In this document: piece after piece, positions 44,569 through 54,432 of the stretch
Numbering within the stretch: the first letter of the stretch is position 1
How the letters are laid out: each line of letters opens with the position of its first letter
Assembly: GCA_002706685.1 (NCBI GenBank)
Contig: PALV01000010.1
Coordinates: 1 to 64,000, forward strand
DNA from: Gammaproteobacteria bacterium
GTDB lineage: Bacteria > Pseudomonadota > Gammaproteobacteria > Pseudomonadales > Pseudohongiellaceae
Direction: 5' to 3'
Length of the DNA: 64,000 nucleotides
The notes under the pieces: model-generated
The model's input: the letters and a program-made list of their open reading frames with translations, nothing else
The model's database searches: none
Told to the model about the DNA's origin: nothing
Translations under genes and position numbers: made by a program

Positions 44569-46048
44569 CGTTTGCCTGATGCTGGAAGGCACCTACCCTT
44601 ACGTTCGAGGCGGTGTCTCGAGCTGGGTACACCAGCTTATTCAGGGCATGCCCCACCTTAGCTTCTATCTGGTATTTATTGGCGGCACGCGGGAGTCATT
44701 TGGCGAGGCCCACTACGAGCTGCCTGCCAATGTCGTCGGTATTGAAACCCATTACATCATGGAGCCGGAAGCCTCTGTTGAACCGCGTGCACGCAAGGTC
44801 AGCGAGAAGTTCATGCTGCAGTGGTACAGTGTGCTGGGACATTTTTTTGACTCGGGTGAAGCTTTGTCGCAGGACGATCTGGATTTCATGCTGGGCCAGC
44901 TGGCCAAAGACAAGGGATTCAGCCGCAAGGATTTTCTATTCAGTGAACAATCCTGGCAGGTGCTGCTACTGCTTTACGATGAGTACGCCACCAGTCAGTC
45001 CTTCATCGATTTCTTCTGGACTTTCCGCAACATCTATAGCCCGCTGTTCAGGCTTGTCGAGATTGCCCGGGAGATACCGCCAACGCGGGTGATTCACAGC
45101 ATCTCAACGGGTTTCGCCGGTTTCCTGGGTTCTCTGACAAAACACCATCAGAAGATTCCCTATCTGTTAAGTGAGCATGGCATCTATACCAAAGAGCGCA
45201 AAATTGATCTGAGCCAGGCGGAATGGATCAAGGAAAGACACAATGTGCTGGATAACAGCATGCATCGCTCCAATGAGCAGACCCGGCTGATGTGGATCAA
45301 GTTCTTTGAACAGCTAGGGCGAACCAGTTACGCATTTGCCGACAAGATAACCGCGCTTTATGAAGGCAACAGGCTCAGGCAGGTTGCGGATGGTGCGCCA
45401 GCGGAAAGGACTCAGGTGATTGTAAATGGCATCAAGCTCAGCCGCTTTGAAAAGGCTTACCAGGCAAGACCAGCGACGCCTCCTAAAATAGCAGCCCTGG
45501 TGGGACGCGTGGTACCCATTAAAGACATCAAGACCTTCATTCGCGCCATTGCTGTGTCATGCAGCTCGGACCCTGACATTCAGGGCTGGATTGCCGGACC
45601 GACGGAAGAAGACGAAGACTATTTCCACGAATGCGAGATGCTGGTGACAAGTCTTAATATGGAGAGCAACATCCACTTCCTGGGCATGAAAAACGTGGCC
45701 GAGTTGTTTCCCCAGATCGGTGTGTGTGTGCTGTCGTCAATCAGCGAGGCGCAACCCTTGGTGCTGCTTGAAGCCATGGCCTGCGGAATCCCGTGCATTG
45801 CAACCAATGTCGGCGCCAGTGCCGAGATCATTCACGGCATGACCGAAGAAGACCGCCAGATCGGCTCATGCGGTTGGATTACCAATATTGCATCACCTGA
45901 CAGGATCGCCGATGCCATCAAACAATGCTTTCACTCCGATACAAAATGGGCGGAACTGGGTGACAATGGACGCAACCGGGTCATCAAGTATTATCAGGAA
46001 GAGATGATGTTTGATCGCTTCAGACAGCGCTATGAGGAGTTGATCTGA
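44552..46048 (+). CDS. pelF: Pel glycosyltransferase PelF
   Basis: About 498 residues of glycosyltransferase family 4 (P. aeruginosa 507). N-terminal signature EGTYPYVRGGVSSWVHQLI; the C-terminal sugar-nucleotide domain contains ALVGRVVPIKDIKTFIRA, WIAGPTEEDEDYF and the EX7E-type motif EAQPLVLLEAMACGIPCIATNVG. Polymerises GalNAc/GlcNAc from UDP-sugars in the cytoplasm. GTG start with ACAGGAG seven bases upstream; an in-frame ATG twelve codons earlier is deep inside pelE. Overlaps pelG by one base (TGATG). Confidence 0.95.
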   Translation: MSQQSDVCLMLEGTYPYVRGGVSSWVHQLIQGMPHLSFYLVFIGGTRESFGEAHYELPANVVGIETHYIMEPEASVEPRARKVSEKFMLQWYSVLGHFFDSGEALSQDDLDFMLGQLAKDKGFSRKDFLFSEQSWQVLLLLYDEYATSQSFIDFFWTFRNIYSPLFRLVEIAREIPPTRVIHSISTGFAGFLGSLTKHHQKIPYLLSEHGIYTKERKIDLSQAEWIKERHNVLDNSMHRSNEQTRLMWIKFFEQLGRTSYAFADKITALYEGNRLRQVADGAPAERTQVIVNGIKLSRFEKAYQARPATPPKIAALVGRVVPIKDIKTFIRAIAVSCSSDPDIQGWIAGPTEEDEDYFHECEMLVTSLNMESNIHFLGMKNVAELFPQIGVCVLSSISEAQPLVLLEAMACGIPCIATNVGASAEIIHGMTEEDRQIGSCGWITNIASPDRIADAIKQCFHSDTKWAELGDNGRNRVIKYYQEEMMFDRFRQRYEELI

Positions 46049-47418
46049 TGGCAGGGATAGGATTTGAGTTACGAAAAATTCTGAAGAAAAACACGCTGTT
46101 CTCCTATCTGGAAGCCTACGGCCTGGCGGCCATTATCGGCTCCGGGCCATGGGCATTGTCTATCCTTGCCCTGCTGTTGATTGGCATCATCAGTATCGGA
46201 CGCATTTTCCCGACGGATCTGATTATTCAGTTTCTTGTCATGGTGACCTATCTGATGGCGGCCTCGCTGATTCTCAGCGGATTCTTCCAGTTGATGCTGA
46301 CACGTTTTATTTCTGACCTTATCTTCCAGCAGGCGTCTGAGGACATCGTTCCGAATCTTGTTGGCTGTATGCTGGTGATATCGTCCATCGCCTACGCCCT
46401 CGGGCTGGGGGTCAGTTATGTGACGGATTTGCCCAACAGTATTGAGATCACCATGATCAGCGGTCTCGTGATACTGAATAATCTGTGGATCATTATTGTT
46501 TTCCTCAGCGGCATGAAGGCCTACTACAAAATCCTTCTGACGCTGGCCGCCGGCTACGCCATCATGGTGGGCGCTTCTTTGTTGATGCCGACCAATGGTC
46601 TGCTGGGCCTGTTGCAGATATTTGTGGGATCACAGGCGCTGATCACCTTTTTGTTGCTGATATTTGTATTTCGGGAGTTCAAGTTCCGACGCCTGATCAG
46701 CTTCGACTTCATGGACAGCAAAAGAGCTTTTTATTCGCTGGCATTTTGCGGCCTCTTTTATAACCTGGGTGTGTGGGTCGACAAGTTTGTATTCTGGTTT
46801 CACCCAGACGTTTCGTTTAATGTGATTTCCATATTCCGGGCCTCCTACATTTACGACCTGCCAATTTTTATCGCCTACCTGGCCATCATTCCGGGCATGG
46901 CGGTGTTTCTGCTGCATATGGAAACGGATTTTGCCGAGTCGAACGGCAAGTTCTACGATGCTGTCCGCACGGGTGCCTCGCTGGACGAGATCTTTATGTA
47001 CAAGGACAAAATGGTGATGGATGCCAGGAACAGTCTTTATCAGATCTTCAAGGTACAGGGCATCACGCTCGCTCTGCTGCTGCTCTGGAGCGATCAGATA
47101 CTCGCGTTCCTTGGTATCGACCAGGCCTATCTGCACCTGCTTTACGTGGATCTGGTGGGGGTCTCGCTGCAGGTTTTGTTGATGGCACTGCTCAATGTGT
47201 TGTTCTATCTCGACAAGCGCTACATTTCCTTGTTTCTGATATCGCTGATGATGGTTCTGAACTTTGGGCTCAGCTGGTTATCAATACAATTGGGGCCGCA
47301 GTTCTATGGCTACGGGTTTGCCATCGCGATGCTGGTCTCGACGCTGGTTGGCATTGCCTTCCTGAACAGAAAGTTCGCAAAACTGGAATACGAAACATTC
47401 ATGCTACAGCGCTCATAA
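46048..47418 (+). CDS. pelG: Pel inner-membrane transporter PelG
   Basis: 456 residues, the usual length, with about twelve transmembrane helices in the manner of Wzx/MATE-type flippases. N-terminal [20 protein letters not shown] and the following [19 protein letters not shown] are typical of PelG. It moves the growing Pel chain across the inner membrane together with PelD, PelE and PelF. The start overlaps the pelF stop by one base. The end is 10 bp before galE. Confidence 0.96.
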   Translation: MAGIGFELRKILKKNTLFSYLEAYGLAAIIGSGPWALSILALLLIGIISIGRIFPTDLIIQFLVMVTYLMAASLILSGFFQLMLTRFISDLIFQQASEDIVPNLVGCMLVISSIAYALGLGVSYVTDLPNSIEITMISGLVILNNLWIIIVFLSGMKAYYKILLTLAAGYAIMVGASLLMPTNGLLGLLQIFVGSQALITFLLLIFVFREFKFRRLISFDFMDSKRAFYSLAFCGLFYNLGVWVDKFVFWFHPDVSFNVISIFRASYIYDLPIFIAYLAIIPGMAVFLLHMETDFAESNGKFYDAVRTGASLDEIFMYKDKMVMDARNSLYQIFKVQGITLALLLLWSDQILAFLGIDQAYLHLLYVDLVGVSLQVLLMALLNVLFYLDKRYISLFLISLMMVLNFGLSWLSIQLGPQFYGYGFAIAMLVSTLVGIAFLNRKFAKLEYETFMLQRS

Positions 47419-47428
47419 CGGAGGCTCT

Positions 47429-48436
47429 ATGATTTTGGTTACAGGCGGCGCCGGCTACATTGGATCACATACCGTTGTGGAGCTGCTGAACGCGGGCGAA
47501 TCACTGCTTGTGTATGACAATCTTTCCAACAGTTCCGAAGAAAGCCTGAAGCGCGTGGCAAAAATCACTGGCACGGAAGTGCCGTTTGTAAAAGGCGACA
47601 TTCTTGATGAGGCAGCGCTGTCTGCTGTCTTTGACAAGTATGACATTACCGCTGTGATTCACTTTGCTGGCCTGAAGGCGGTTGCTGAAAGTGTGATCTA
47701 CCCGCTTCGCTACTATGAGAACAACGTATACGGCTCACAGGTCCTGGTGCGGGTGATGGCTGCTCATGATGTCAAAAAGCTGATCTTCTCATCTTCCGCA
47801 ACCGTTTATGGCGATCCCGCCGAAACCCCGATTCGCGAGGACTTCCCCATAGGCGCAACAACCAATGCCTACGGCACCAGCAAATACATGGTTGAGCGCA
47901 TTCTGTCAGATGTCTGCCGGGCGGATCCATCATGGTCCATCACCTCACTGCGTTACTTTAACCCGGTAGGCGCGCACGCCTCTGGTCTGATCGGAGAAAA
48001 CCCGACGACGGTACCTGCCAATTTGTTGCCCTACATCACGCAGGTTGCGGTCGGCCGCCTGAAAGAACTGAAAGTGTTCGGCGATGACTATCCGACACAC
48101 GATGGCACCGGAGTCCGCGACTACATTCATGTAGTAGACCTGGCGCTTGGCCATCTGGCCGCACTGGAAAAGATGGAAAGCGCTTCTGGCTATCAGGTGT
48201 TCAACCTTGGCACCGGTGAAAAGTATTCTGTACTGGACATGATCAAGGCATTCGAAAAAGCCTCAGGCATAAGCATTCCCTATCGAATCGAGGCACGAAG
48301 ACCGGGTGACATTGCAGAGTGTTATGCCGACCCATCCTTTGCCGCTGAAGGCCTGGGATGGCGAGCCAAACTGGGTATCGAAGACATGATGAGGGATGCG
48401 TGGCGCTGGCAAAGCACCAACCCACAGGGTTTTTGA
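47429..48436 (+). CDS. galE: UDP-glucose/UDP-GlcNAc 4-epimerase
   Basis: 335 residues of the GalE family. NAD-binding [11 protein letters not shown], the catalytic Ser region SSSATVYG and Tyr/Lys in YGTSKYMVE. At the position of E. coli Tyr299 this protein has Cys298 (IAECYADPS), as in human GALE, a change known to open the site for N-acetylated sugars. It can therefore be expected to make UDP-GalNAc from UDP-GlcNAc as well. RBS GGAGG eight bases before the ATG, 10 bp after pelG: almost certainly the last gene of the pel transcript. A terminator follows. Confidence 0.94.
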   Translation: MILVTGGAGYIGSHTVVELLNAGESLLVYDNLSNSSEESLKRVAKITGTEVPFVKGDILDEAALSAVFDKYDITAVIHFAGLKAVAESVIYPLRYYENNVYGSQVLVRVMAAHDVKKLIFSSSATVYGDPAETPIREDFPIGATTNAYGTSKYMVERILSDVCRADPSWSITSLRYFNPVGAHASGLIGENPTTVPANLLPYITQVAVGRLKELKVFGDDYPTHDGTGVRDYIHVVDLALGHLAALEKMESASGYQVFNLGTGEKYSVLDMIKAFEKASGISIPYRIEARRPGDIAECYADPSFAAEGLGWRAKLGIEDMMRDAWRWQSTNPQGF

Positions 48437-48508
48437 TCAGTCTGGCACAATCGCCGGGCTTGTTTGGCAGCAGAAGATAGTGGCGGGCCTGGCGGCTGTG
48501 AAAAAAAC

Positions 48509-48550
48509 AAAAAAGAGCTGCCGCCCGGCTCAAGGCGACAGCTCTTTTTT
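48509..48550. terminator. Bidirectional terminator between galE and the ureohydrolase gene
   Basis: AAAAAAGAGCTGCCGCC and GGCGACAGCTCTTTTTT pair over 17 bp with one mismatch around the loop CGGCTCAA. A-run on one side and T-run on the other let it work for both convergent genes. Confidence 0.92.
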
Positions 48551-48581
48551 CAGGGCCAGGCTTTGTTACTGCTCAATGGGC

Positions 48582-50255
48582 TTACTGCTCAACGGGGTCA
48601 ATCGGCGCAACGATATCAGAATCAGACCCTTCTACCGTCTCCGCTTCTTCGTTCTCTTCCTCTTCGCGCGAGGCTTCCAGTTCTTCGGTTCGACGCAGGA
48701 ACTCGGCCTGGTCGCCGTAGTAGTTGTCGATGGCGTGCTCGGAAGCAATCGGACTCAGGTAGTGTGGGCTGGTCAAACCTTCTTCACGCAGAGCCAGACC
48801 GGTCAGACAGGCTTTCACGACATGGGCGCTGTTCATGGTTGTGGCATACGTTGGGTCAAGTGCCGGGTGCAACTCAACAAGGTCAAAACTGATGACATTG
48901 GATTCTGCACACAGACGACGAACCATTGTGATCGCTTCGCGCATGTTGATACCACCCGATACTGGTGTACCGGTTGCAACAGCAAATGCGGGGTCAATGA
49001 TGTCGATATCAAAAGAGATATGGATCTTGCGACCTTCTTCACTGGCTTCAGCAACGACACGATCAATCACGTTATCCCAGCCGCGCTGCTCGACTTCCGC
49101 CATGGTGTGGAAACGCATGCCGATCTCGCGCATCCATTTGAACGCTTCCTCATCGGGGCCACTGGAACGCAGACCAACCTGGATGTAGTCAGCACCACGC
49201 ACATGACCTTCATTGAGCAGGCGGTAGACAGGCGCACCGTGGCTGATCAGGTGAGTGCTGCCCCACCAGGCGTCGTAGTGTGAATCGAAGTGAATCACTG
49301 ACACGCGCTCTTTACCGTGTACATCAGCCAGCGCAGCGACGTTCGGATATTCCAGTGAGTGGTCACCACCGATAATGATGGGCACCGCGCCTGTCTCAGC
49401 GATTTCCCGCACAATCTCCCGGACATGTTGCATGGACCGTTCCGTGCTGTTGTTGTCCATGGCAACGTCACCATAGTCAACAATATTCAGCACGCTGCCC
49501 GGGTTGATCTGTGTGTACTGGTCCATTCCCCCCAATGCGCGTCCAAGGACACGCATATCCGTTGTTGCCTGAGCGCCAGAGTCCCGCCATCCGGAACCCA
49601 TGTTCAATGGCGCGCCCACAATGGCAACGTCCACTTCGCCGGCTTCCAGATCTTCCTGCGTCAAAGCCAGCGGGAAGCCACCGAACGTGGGCGGACCGCC
49701 GCGGCCATTGTAGCGGCCAAGATCAATGGGGCCGGGCTCACGCTCTGGATCCATGGAGCGCGGGCGCTGAATGCGCCAGGCGTTATATTCAGGTGATGCC
49801 GTGTTGAGCGGAATATTGGGCAGGTCACGGCCTTCTTCATACCGTGTACTGGACACCACAGTCTGCATGGCGCTGACCCACTCGACGATTTCTTCCGGAG
49901 TGTGTTCGTCGAAGTATTCGGTCATCTTTTCTTCGTCACCACGGAACCGCCGCGCATCGGGGCCGCGCAGAAACTCGAGCTGTTCCTCGCTCAGCAGCGC
50001 CAGCTTATCATCATAGCCTTCCGGCAGATCGATCAGTTCGGGTTCCTCTTCCTCGTCGTCACGGAAATCCCGGGTTTCAAAGGGATATGGATTGGTGCCT
50101 GTTACATGCTCCGGCGTCGCCGGTTGCGCATGAGCGCTCGGGGATACCGCTGCAGCCAGGAGCAGCACGGACGCTGCCAGCGACAGCGATGGAATTCGAT
50201 ACAGGTTCTTCATTGTCAAACTTCCGGAATTTTTTGCGAATGGTCGTGTTTGCAT
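48582..50255 (-). CDS. Exported ureohydrolase (agmatinase/arginase family), metal site intact
   Basis: About 557 residues with a signal peptide (SLSLAASVLLLAAAVSPSAHA), a helical N-terminal extension of about 120 residues, the ureohydrolase domain and an acidic Glu-rich tail. The Mn ligands are present: IIGGDHSLEYP, HFDSHYDAWWG and SFDIDIIDP. Members cleave guanidino compounds to urea; the substrate (agmatine, guanidinobutyrate, arginine or another) is not evident. ATG at 50255 chosen as GGAGG is eight bases upstream; the ATG at 50213 is an alternative. Second gene of an operon, 16 bp after its paralogue. Confidence 0.9.
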   Translation of the reverse strand: MQTRPFAKNSGSLTMKNLYRIPSLSLAASVLLLAAAVSPSAHAQPATPEHVTGTNPYPFETRDFRDDEEEEPELIDLPEGYDDKLALLSEEQLEFLRGPDARRFRGDEEKMTEYFDEHTPEEIVEWVSAMQTVVSSTRYEEGRDLPNIPLNTASPEYNAWRIQRPRSMDPEREPGPIDLGRYNGRGGPPTFGGFPLALTQEDLEAGEVDVAIVGAPLNMGSGWRDSGAQATTDMRVLGRALGGMDQYTQINPGSVLNIVDYGDVAMDNNSTERSMQHVREIVREIAETGAVPIIIGGDHSLEYPNVAALADVHGKERVSVIHFDSHYDAWWGSTHLISHGAPVYRLLNEGHVRGADYIQVGLRSSGPDEEAFKWMREIGMRFHTMAEVEQRGWDNVIDRVVAEASEEGRKIHISFDIDIIDPAFAVATGTPVSGGINMREAITMVRRLCAESNVISFDLVELHPALDPTYATTMNSAHVVKACLTGLALREEGLTSPHYLSPIASEHAIDNYYGDQAEFLRRTEELEASREEEENEEAETVEGSDSDIVAPIDPVEQ

Positions 50256-50271
50256 GTCGTCGTCCTCCCGT

Positions 50272-51651
50272 TTAGCCCTGACCGTGGTCAAGCGCCAGTG
50301 GATGAACTTCGTCTGGTTCGAAACCAGCTTCACGCGCGGCCATTCCGACCAGACATGCATTCAGCACTGCATTGGCATTGAGTGCTGACAGACGCGAGAA
50401 GTCCAGCACAGGTGCCAGGTCTGTTATTTCAAAACCGACGATCTCCCGCGCTGCACACAGATGGCGAATGGTAGAGGTCACTTCCTGCATGGCCAGACCA
50501 TTGGTGGCCACTCGACCTGCTGCGACCATGTCATTCGGCTCAATAACGCTGACGTCGATGGAGACAAACAGCTGGTCTGGCAGCTCGTCGATCTCATCGA
50601 TGACGCGATCCATGACTTCGCTGTAACCATTGCGATTGATGGAGGCCATGGTGTGATAACGGACATTCTGATCACGCAGCCACTGTAAGGTATCTGCATT
50701 CACTGATTCGCCCCGCAGCCCGACGGTGATGACGTCGTCACCGTTAACAATGCCTTCATTGATCAGCAGGAACACCGCCTGATCGTCGGACACCGTATGT
50801 ACACCGTTGCGATTGGCATCCGGATGGGCACTGAAGTGCACCAGACCAAAGCTGCCGTTGCCGTGGACCTGCGCAACACCTTTAACACCGGGGTAAAGCA
50901 TTGAGGTATCGCCACCCACCATCATTGGTACTGTTCCGGTGGCGGCTGTCTCGGTCACCATGGCCGTGACGTGGGCGACGGTCCGCTCCACGCTCAGGTT
51001 GTCTACTGAAAAGTCACCGTAGTCGACGACTGACAGCACATCCAGCGGCTTGATCAGCGTCTGCACGTCCGGCACCCCAATGGTGTTCAGCGCGCGCATC
51101 ACGCGTGGGCCGTTTCCGGCATCGCGGCGGCCACTGCTCATATCACTGGGAATTCCAACAATCGCCACGTCGACGTCACCCGCCTCCAGGTCTTCGGGAA
51201 AAATCGCAACCGGGGCCCCCGCAAATGTAGGCACACCTGATTCAGGAAACAGGTAGCGATGCACACTGAAGGGGCCCGGGCTGCGTGTGTCATCCCGCAG
51301 AATAGGCGGCGGGATGATACCCATGTTGAAGCCGTTGGCAGTCAGGTTCAGGGGTATGGCTCCCATGTCCCGCTGGGGGTCATACCCCATCTCCGCTGCT
51401 ACAGCCATCAAATCTGCCACCAGGGCCTGCATGTCTGCCGTATCCCGGTTGGCCAGTTCCAGCTCCATCTGCCGCGCAGGCATATAGGTCAGGAAGTCAC
51501 CACTGCTGATAAACGACTGTTGACTTGGACTCATTCCCTCCAGTTTGTCAGTGAGTTCGTCAGGCAATTGCCAGTCCTGAGCGGACAAACTACTACAGAC
51601 CAGTAATCCGGCCGCCAATGTGGCCAGTCTGGGGAATCTTGCGGACGTCAT
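50272..51651 (-). CDS. Exported ureohydrolase-like protein with degenerate metal site
   Basis: 459 residues. Signal peptide MTSARFPRLATLAAGLLVCSS; about 120 helical residues and then a ureohydrolase domain homologous to the product of the next gene (VGIPSDMSSGRRDAGNGPRV, VDYGDF). Three of the six metal ligands are lost: His to Thr249 (GGDTS), the first Asp of the DAHxD motif to Ser274 (HFSAHPD), and the second Asp of the SxDxD motif to Ser368 (SIDVSVIEP). His276, Asp278 and Asp366 remain. An active binuclear Mn centre is therefore unlikely, and the protein is probably a pseudoenzyme, perhaps a partner of its neighbour. Distribution of substitutions excludes a simple frameshift. Confidence 0.88.
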   Translation of the reverse strand: MTSARFPRLATLAAGLLVCSSLSAQDWQLPDELTDKLEGMSPSQQSFISSGDFLTYMPARQMELELANRDTADMQALVADLMAVAAEMGYDPQRDMGAIPLNLTANGFNMGIIPPPILRDDTRSPGPFSVHRYLFPESGVPTFAGAPVAIFPEDLEAGDVDVAIVGIPSDMSSGRRDAGNGPRVMRALNTIGVPDVQTLIKPLDVLSVVDYGDFSVDNLSVERTVAHVTAMVTETAATGTVPMMVGGDTSMLYPGVKGVAQVHGNGSFGLVHFSAHPDANRNGVHTVSDDQAVFLLINEGIVNGDDVITVGLRGESVNADTLQWLRDQNVRYHTMASINRNGYSEVMDRVIDEIDELPDQLFVSIDVSVIEPNDMVAAGRVATNGLAMQEVTSTIRHLCAAREIVGFEITDLAPVLDFSRLSALNANAVLNACLVGMAAREAGFEPDEVHPLALDHGQG

Positions 51652-51849
51652 ACAGCATCACTCCGGGTCGGAAAGGTTTGCGAATCAAATTATTACGACA
51701 ATCTTTATACCGCAGGGGTGCTACCCTTGCACTGCGTCAAATAACGGTGTTTTGGCGCAGAGTCATGAGTGGCGCGGCCTGCAGGACGACGGTATCTGCG
51801 GCTGTGCAAATCAGTTAGAATCGGGACAATTGACCGGGAGGCAGTGCTT

Positions 51850-53025
51850 ATGACCATCAAATCGTCCCAAACGCGACCGCTGCTGGCACACTTTTCCAGC
51901 CTGATGAGTCTGCCCAGTATCAGCTCGACCAATGCGTCGCTGGACATGAGCAACATGCCGGTTATCAACTACCTGGCGGAGCAGTTCACAGCGCTTGGGT
52001 TCCAGTGCGAGATCATGCCCTGTGAGAGCAGCAGCGGCGAGGCCAAAGCCAATCTGATTGCCACGCTCGGAAGCGGCCCGGGTGGGCTGGTGCTGGCCGG
52101 ACACACCGATACCGTCCCCATGGACCCGGAACTGTGGTCGGTTGACCCACTGAAAATGACCGAGCAGGACAACCGCCTTTACGGTCTTGGCAGCACCGAC
52201 ATGAAAGGCTTTTTTGCGCTGATCCTGGAAGCTGTGCGCGATATCGCCGACAAACCCCTTCAACAGCCGCTGATTGTGCTGGCCACATCGGACGAAGAAA
52301 CGTCCATGTTTGGGGCCCGCAAAATTGCCGAACTTGGGCGCCCCAAGGCGCGCTACGCCATCATTGGCGAACCTACCGGCATGAAACCCATCCATGCCCA
52401 TAAGGGTGTCATGATGGAATCGATTCGGCTGCAGGGTCGCAGCGGCCACTCCTCTGATCCGAGCCTGGGCATCAATGCAATGGAAGCCATGCATGATGTC
52501 ATCGGTGATCTGCTTAAATTCCGGGCCGAGCTGCAGGAGAAGTATTACAACCCGCTGTTTGCCATCGATAAACCGACGATGAATCTCGGCTGTATTCATG
52601 GTGGCGACAACCCAAATCGCATCTGTGGCCACTGCGAGCTGGAGTTTGATATTCGTCTGATGCCGGGCATGGAAGTGGAGAACATGCGCGAGCTGATCCG
52701 CAAACGTCTCCAGCCTCTGGCACAGCGCTGGCAGGTTGGTTTTGAGCTGACACCGCTGTTTCCGGGTGCACCAGCATTCCACTGTCCGGTAGAAAGTGAC
52801 CTGGTAAAAACCGCCGAAAGACTGACCGGACACACGGCGGGAACAGTGGCCTTCGGTACCGAAGCACCCTGGCTGCAGCAGATTGGCATCGATACCATCG
52901 TGCTGGGCCCGGGTGACATCGACCAGGCGCACCAGCCGGACGAGTATCTGTCACTGGATCGCGTCAAACCCTGCGTCGATCTGCTGCAGCAGTTTATTAC
53001 GCATTACTGCCTGGAAAAGCACTAG
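51850..53025 (+). CDS. argE: Acetylornithine deacetylase
   Basis: 391 residues, M20 family. Hydrolyses N-acetylornithine to ornithine in arginine synthesis. Zinc-site motifs: GHTDTVPMDPELW, YGLGSTDMKGFFAL, TSDEETSMFGARK, GEPTGMKPIHAHKG. Length near that of E. coli ArgE (383). The ATG at 51850 has GGGAGG eight bases upstream; a longer upstream frame is not family-like. 29 bp before argA, thus probably one operon. Divergent from the ureohydrolase pair. Confidence 0.95.
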   Translation: MTIKSSQTRPLLAHFSSLMSLPSISSTNASLDMSNMPVINYLAEQFTALGFQCEIMPCESSSGEAKANLIATLGSGPGGLVLAGHTDTVPMDPELWSVDPLKMTEQDNRLYGLGSTDMKGFFALILEAVRDIADKPLQQPLIVLATSDEETSMFGARKIAELGRPKARYAIIGEPTGMKPIHAHKGVMMESIRLQGRSGHSSDPSLGINAMEAMHDVIGDLLKFRAELQEKYYNPLFAIDKPTMNLGCIHGGDNPNRICGHCELEFDIRLMPGMEVENMRELIRKRLQPLAQRWQVGFELTPLFPGAPAFHCPVESDLVKTAERLTGHTAGTVAFGTEAPWLQQIGIDTIVLGPGDIDQAHQPDEYLSLDRVKPCVDLLQQFITHYCLEKH

Positions 53026-53054
53026 GACAAAGAAAAAGAACACAGGAACACGAC

Positions 53055-54380
53055 ATGGAAAATCTGTCTCAATACATCGACTGGTTTCGACACTCGTCCA
53101 GCTACATCAATGCCCATCGCAAAAAGGTATTCGTGGTACTTCTGACAGGCGAAGCCATTGCGCATGACAATTTCAGCAATATTGTTCATGACATTACGCT
53201 GCTGCACAGTCTGGGCGTCAAGCTGGTGCTGGTGCATGGTGCGCGACCGCAGATCAGCGCCTCACTGCAACAGGCTGGCCACGAACTGCGATACCACAAG
53301 GGTTTGCGTATTACTGATGTCGACAGCCTGCAGATTATAAAACAGACCGTCGGCGCCATGTCGATCGATCTGGAAGCGCAGTTTTCCATGGGGCTGGCAA
53401 ACTCGCCAATGCACGGCGCAGACATCAAGGTCAGCCGCGGCAACTTCATCACGGGACGACCTCTGGGCGTGATCGACGGTTTTGACTACGCGCTGACAGG
53501 CGTGGTACGCAAAGTAAATGCCACGGCCATCATGCAGCACCTGGACAAAAACAATATCGTGCTGGTGTCCAACCTGGGGTATTCCCCTACGGGCGAAGTG
53601 TTCAATCTGTCCGCTGAAGAGGTGGCCACCGAGATAGCCATAGCCATGGCGGCGGAGAAACTGATTCTGTTTGTGCCACAACGCGGCATCATGGACGCCG
53701 CCGACAATCTGGTCAGCACCCTGAGTCCGGTCGCTGCTGAACAGTTGCTGCTCAATATCAGTGACGATCACCCGCAGGCCAGGAATGGTGTGCGCGAATC
53801 ACTTGCAGCCGCCGCCAAGGCCAGCAGCAAGACGGTGCATCGCTGTCATCTGATCAACTTTGAGGACAACGGTGCTTTGATCGAAGAGCTGTTCACACGT
53901 GACGGTAACGGCACCCTGGTTTCGCGTGACAACTTTGAGCTGCTGCGTCAGGCCGTGATTGACGACGTCGGTGGTATTCTGGAATTGATCGCGCCACTGG
54001 AGGCCGCCGGCATACTGGTGCATCGCTCGCGCGAACTGCTGGAAGCAGAGATCGAGTATTTCAAGGTCATCGAAATGGAGGGCATGATTATCGCCTGCGC
54101 CGCGATCTACCCACTGGACGAAGACACCGGAGAGATCGCCTGCATCGCGATCCATAAGGAGTATCAGGAAAGTGGTCGCGGTGATCACCTGCTGCGTGCC
54201 CTGGAAAAAGAAGCCAGGCGGATGGGGCTGAGCAATGCCATCGTGCTGACGACTCAAACCGCACACTGGTTTCTGGAGCGTGGCTTTAAACCTATCGCTG
54301 TTTCAGACCTGCCGATCAAAAAGCAGGAGCTCTACAACTACCAGCGTAATTCCAAGGCGTTTCGCAAAGCACTGACGTGA
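53055..54380 (+). CDS. argA: N-acetylglutamate synthase
   Basis: 441 residues (E. coli 443): an N-terminal amino-acid-kinase domain (VVLLTGEAIAHDNFSNIVHD, VHGARPQIS) that binds arginine as feedback inhibitor, and a C-terminal GNAT domain (ACIAIHKEYQESGRGDHLLR, with HWFLERGFKPI). First step of arginine synthesis, acetyl transfer from acetyl-CoA to glutamate. Follows argE on the same strand. Convergent with folA, 52 bp apart. Confidence 0.96.
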   Translation: MENLSQYIDWFRHSSSYINAHRKKVFVVLLTGEAIAHDNFSNIVHDITLLHSLGVKLVLVHGARPQISASLQQAGHELRYHKGLRITDVDSLQIIKQTVGAMSIDLEAQFSMGLANSPMHGADIKVSRGNFITGRPLGVIDGFDYALTGVVRKVNATAIMQHLDKNNIVLVSNLGYSPTGEVFNLSAEEVATEIAIAMAAEKLILFVPQRGIMDAADNLVSTLSPVAAEQLLLNISDDHPQARNGVRESLAAAAKASSKTVHRCHLINFEDNGALIEELFTRDGNGTLVSRDNFELLRQAVIDDVGGILELIAPLEAAGILVHRSRELLEAEIEYFKVIEMEGMIIACAAIYPLDEDTGEIACIAIHKEYQESGRGDHLLRALEKEARRMGLSNAIVLTTQTAHWFLERGFKPIAVSDLPIKKQELYNYQRNSKAFRKALT

Positions 54381-54432
54381 GGCGTGGGCTGGCTGAGATG
54401 GCTCGTGTGCTCAACGAGAGCATCACCGCCAA

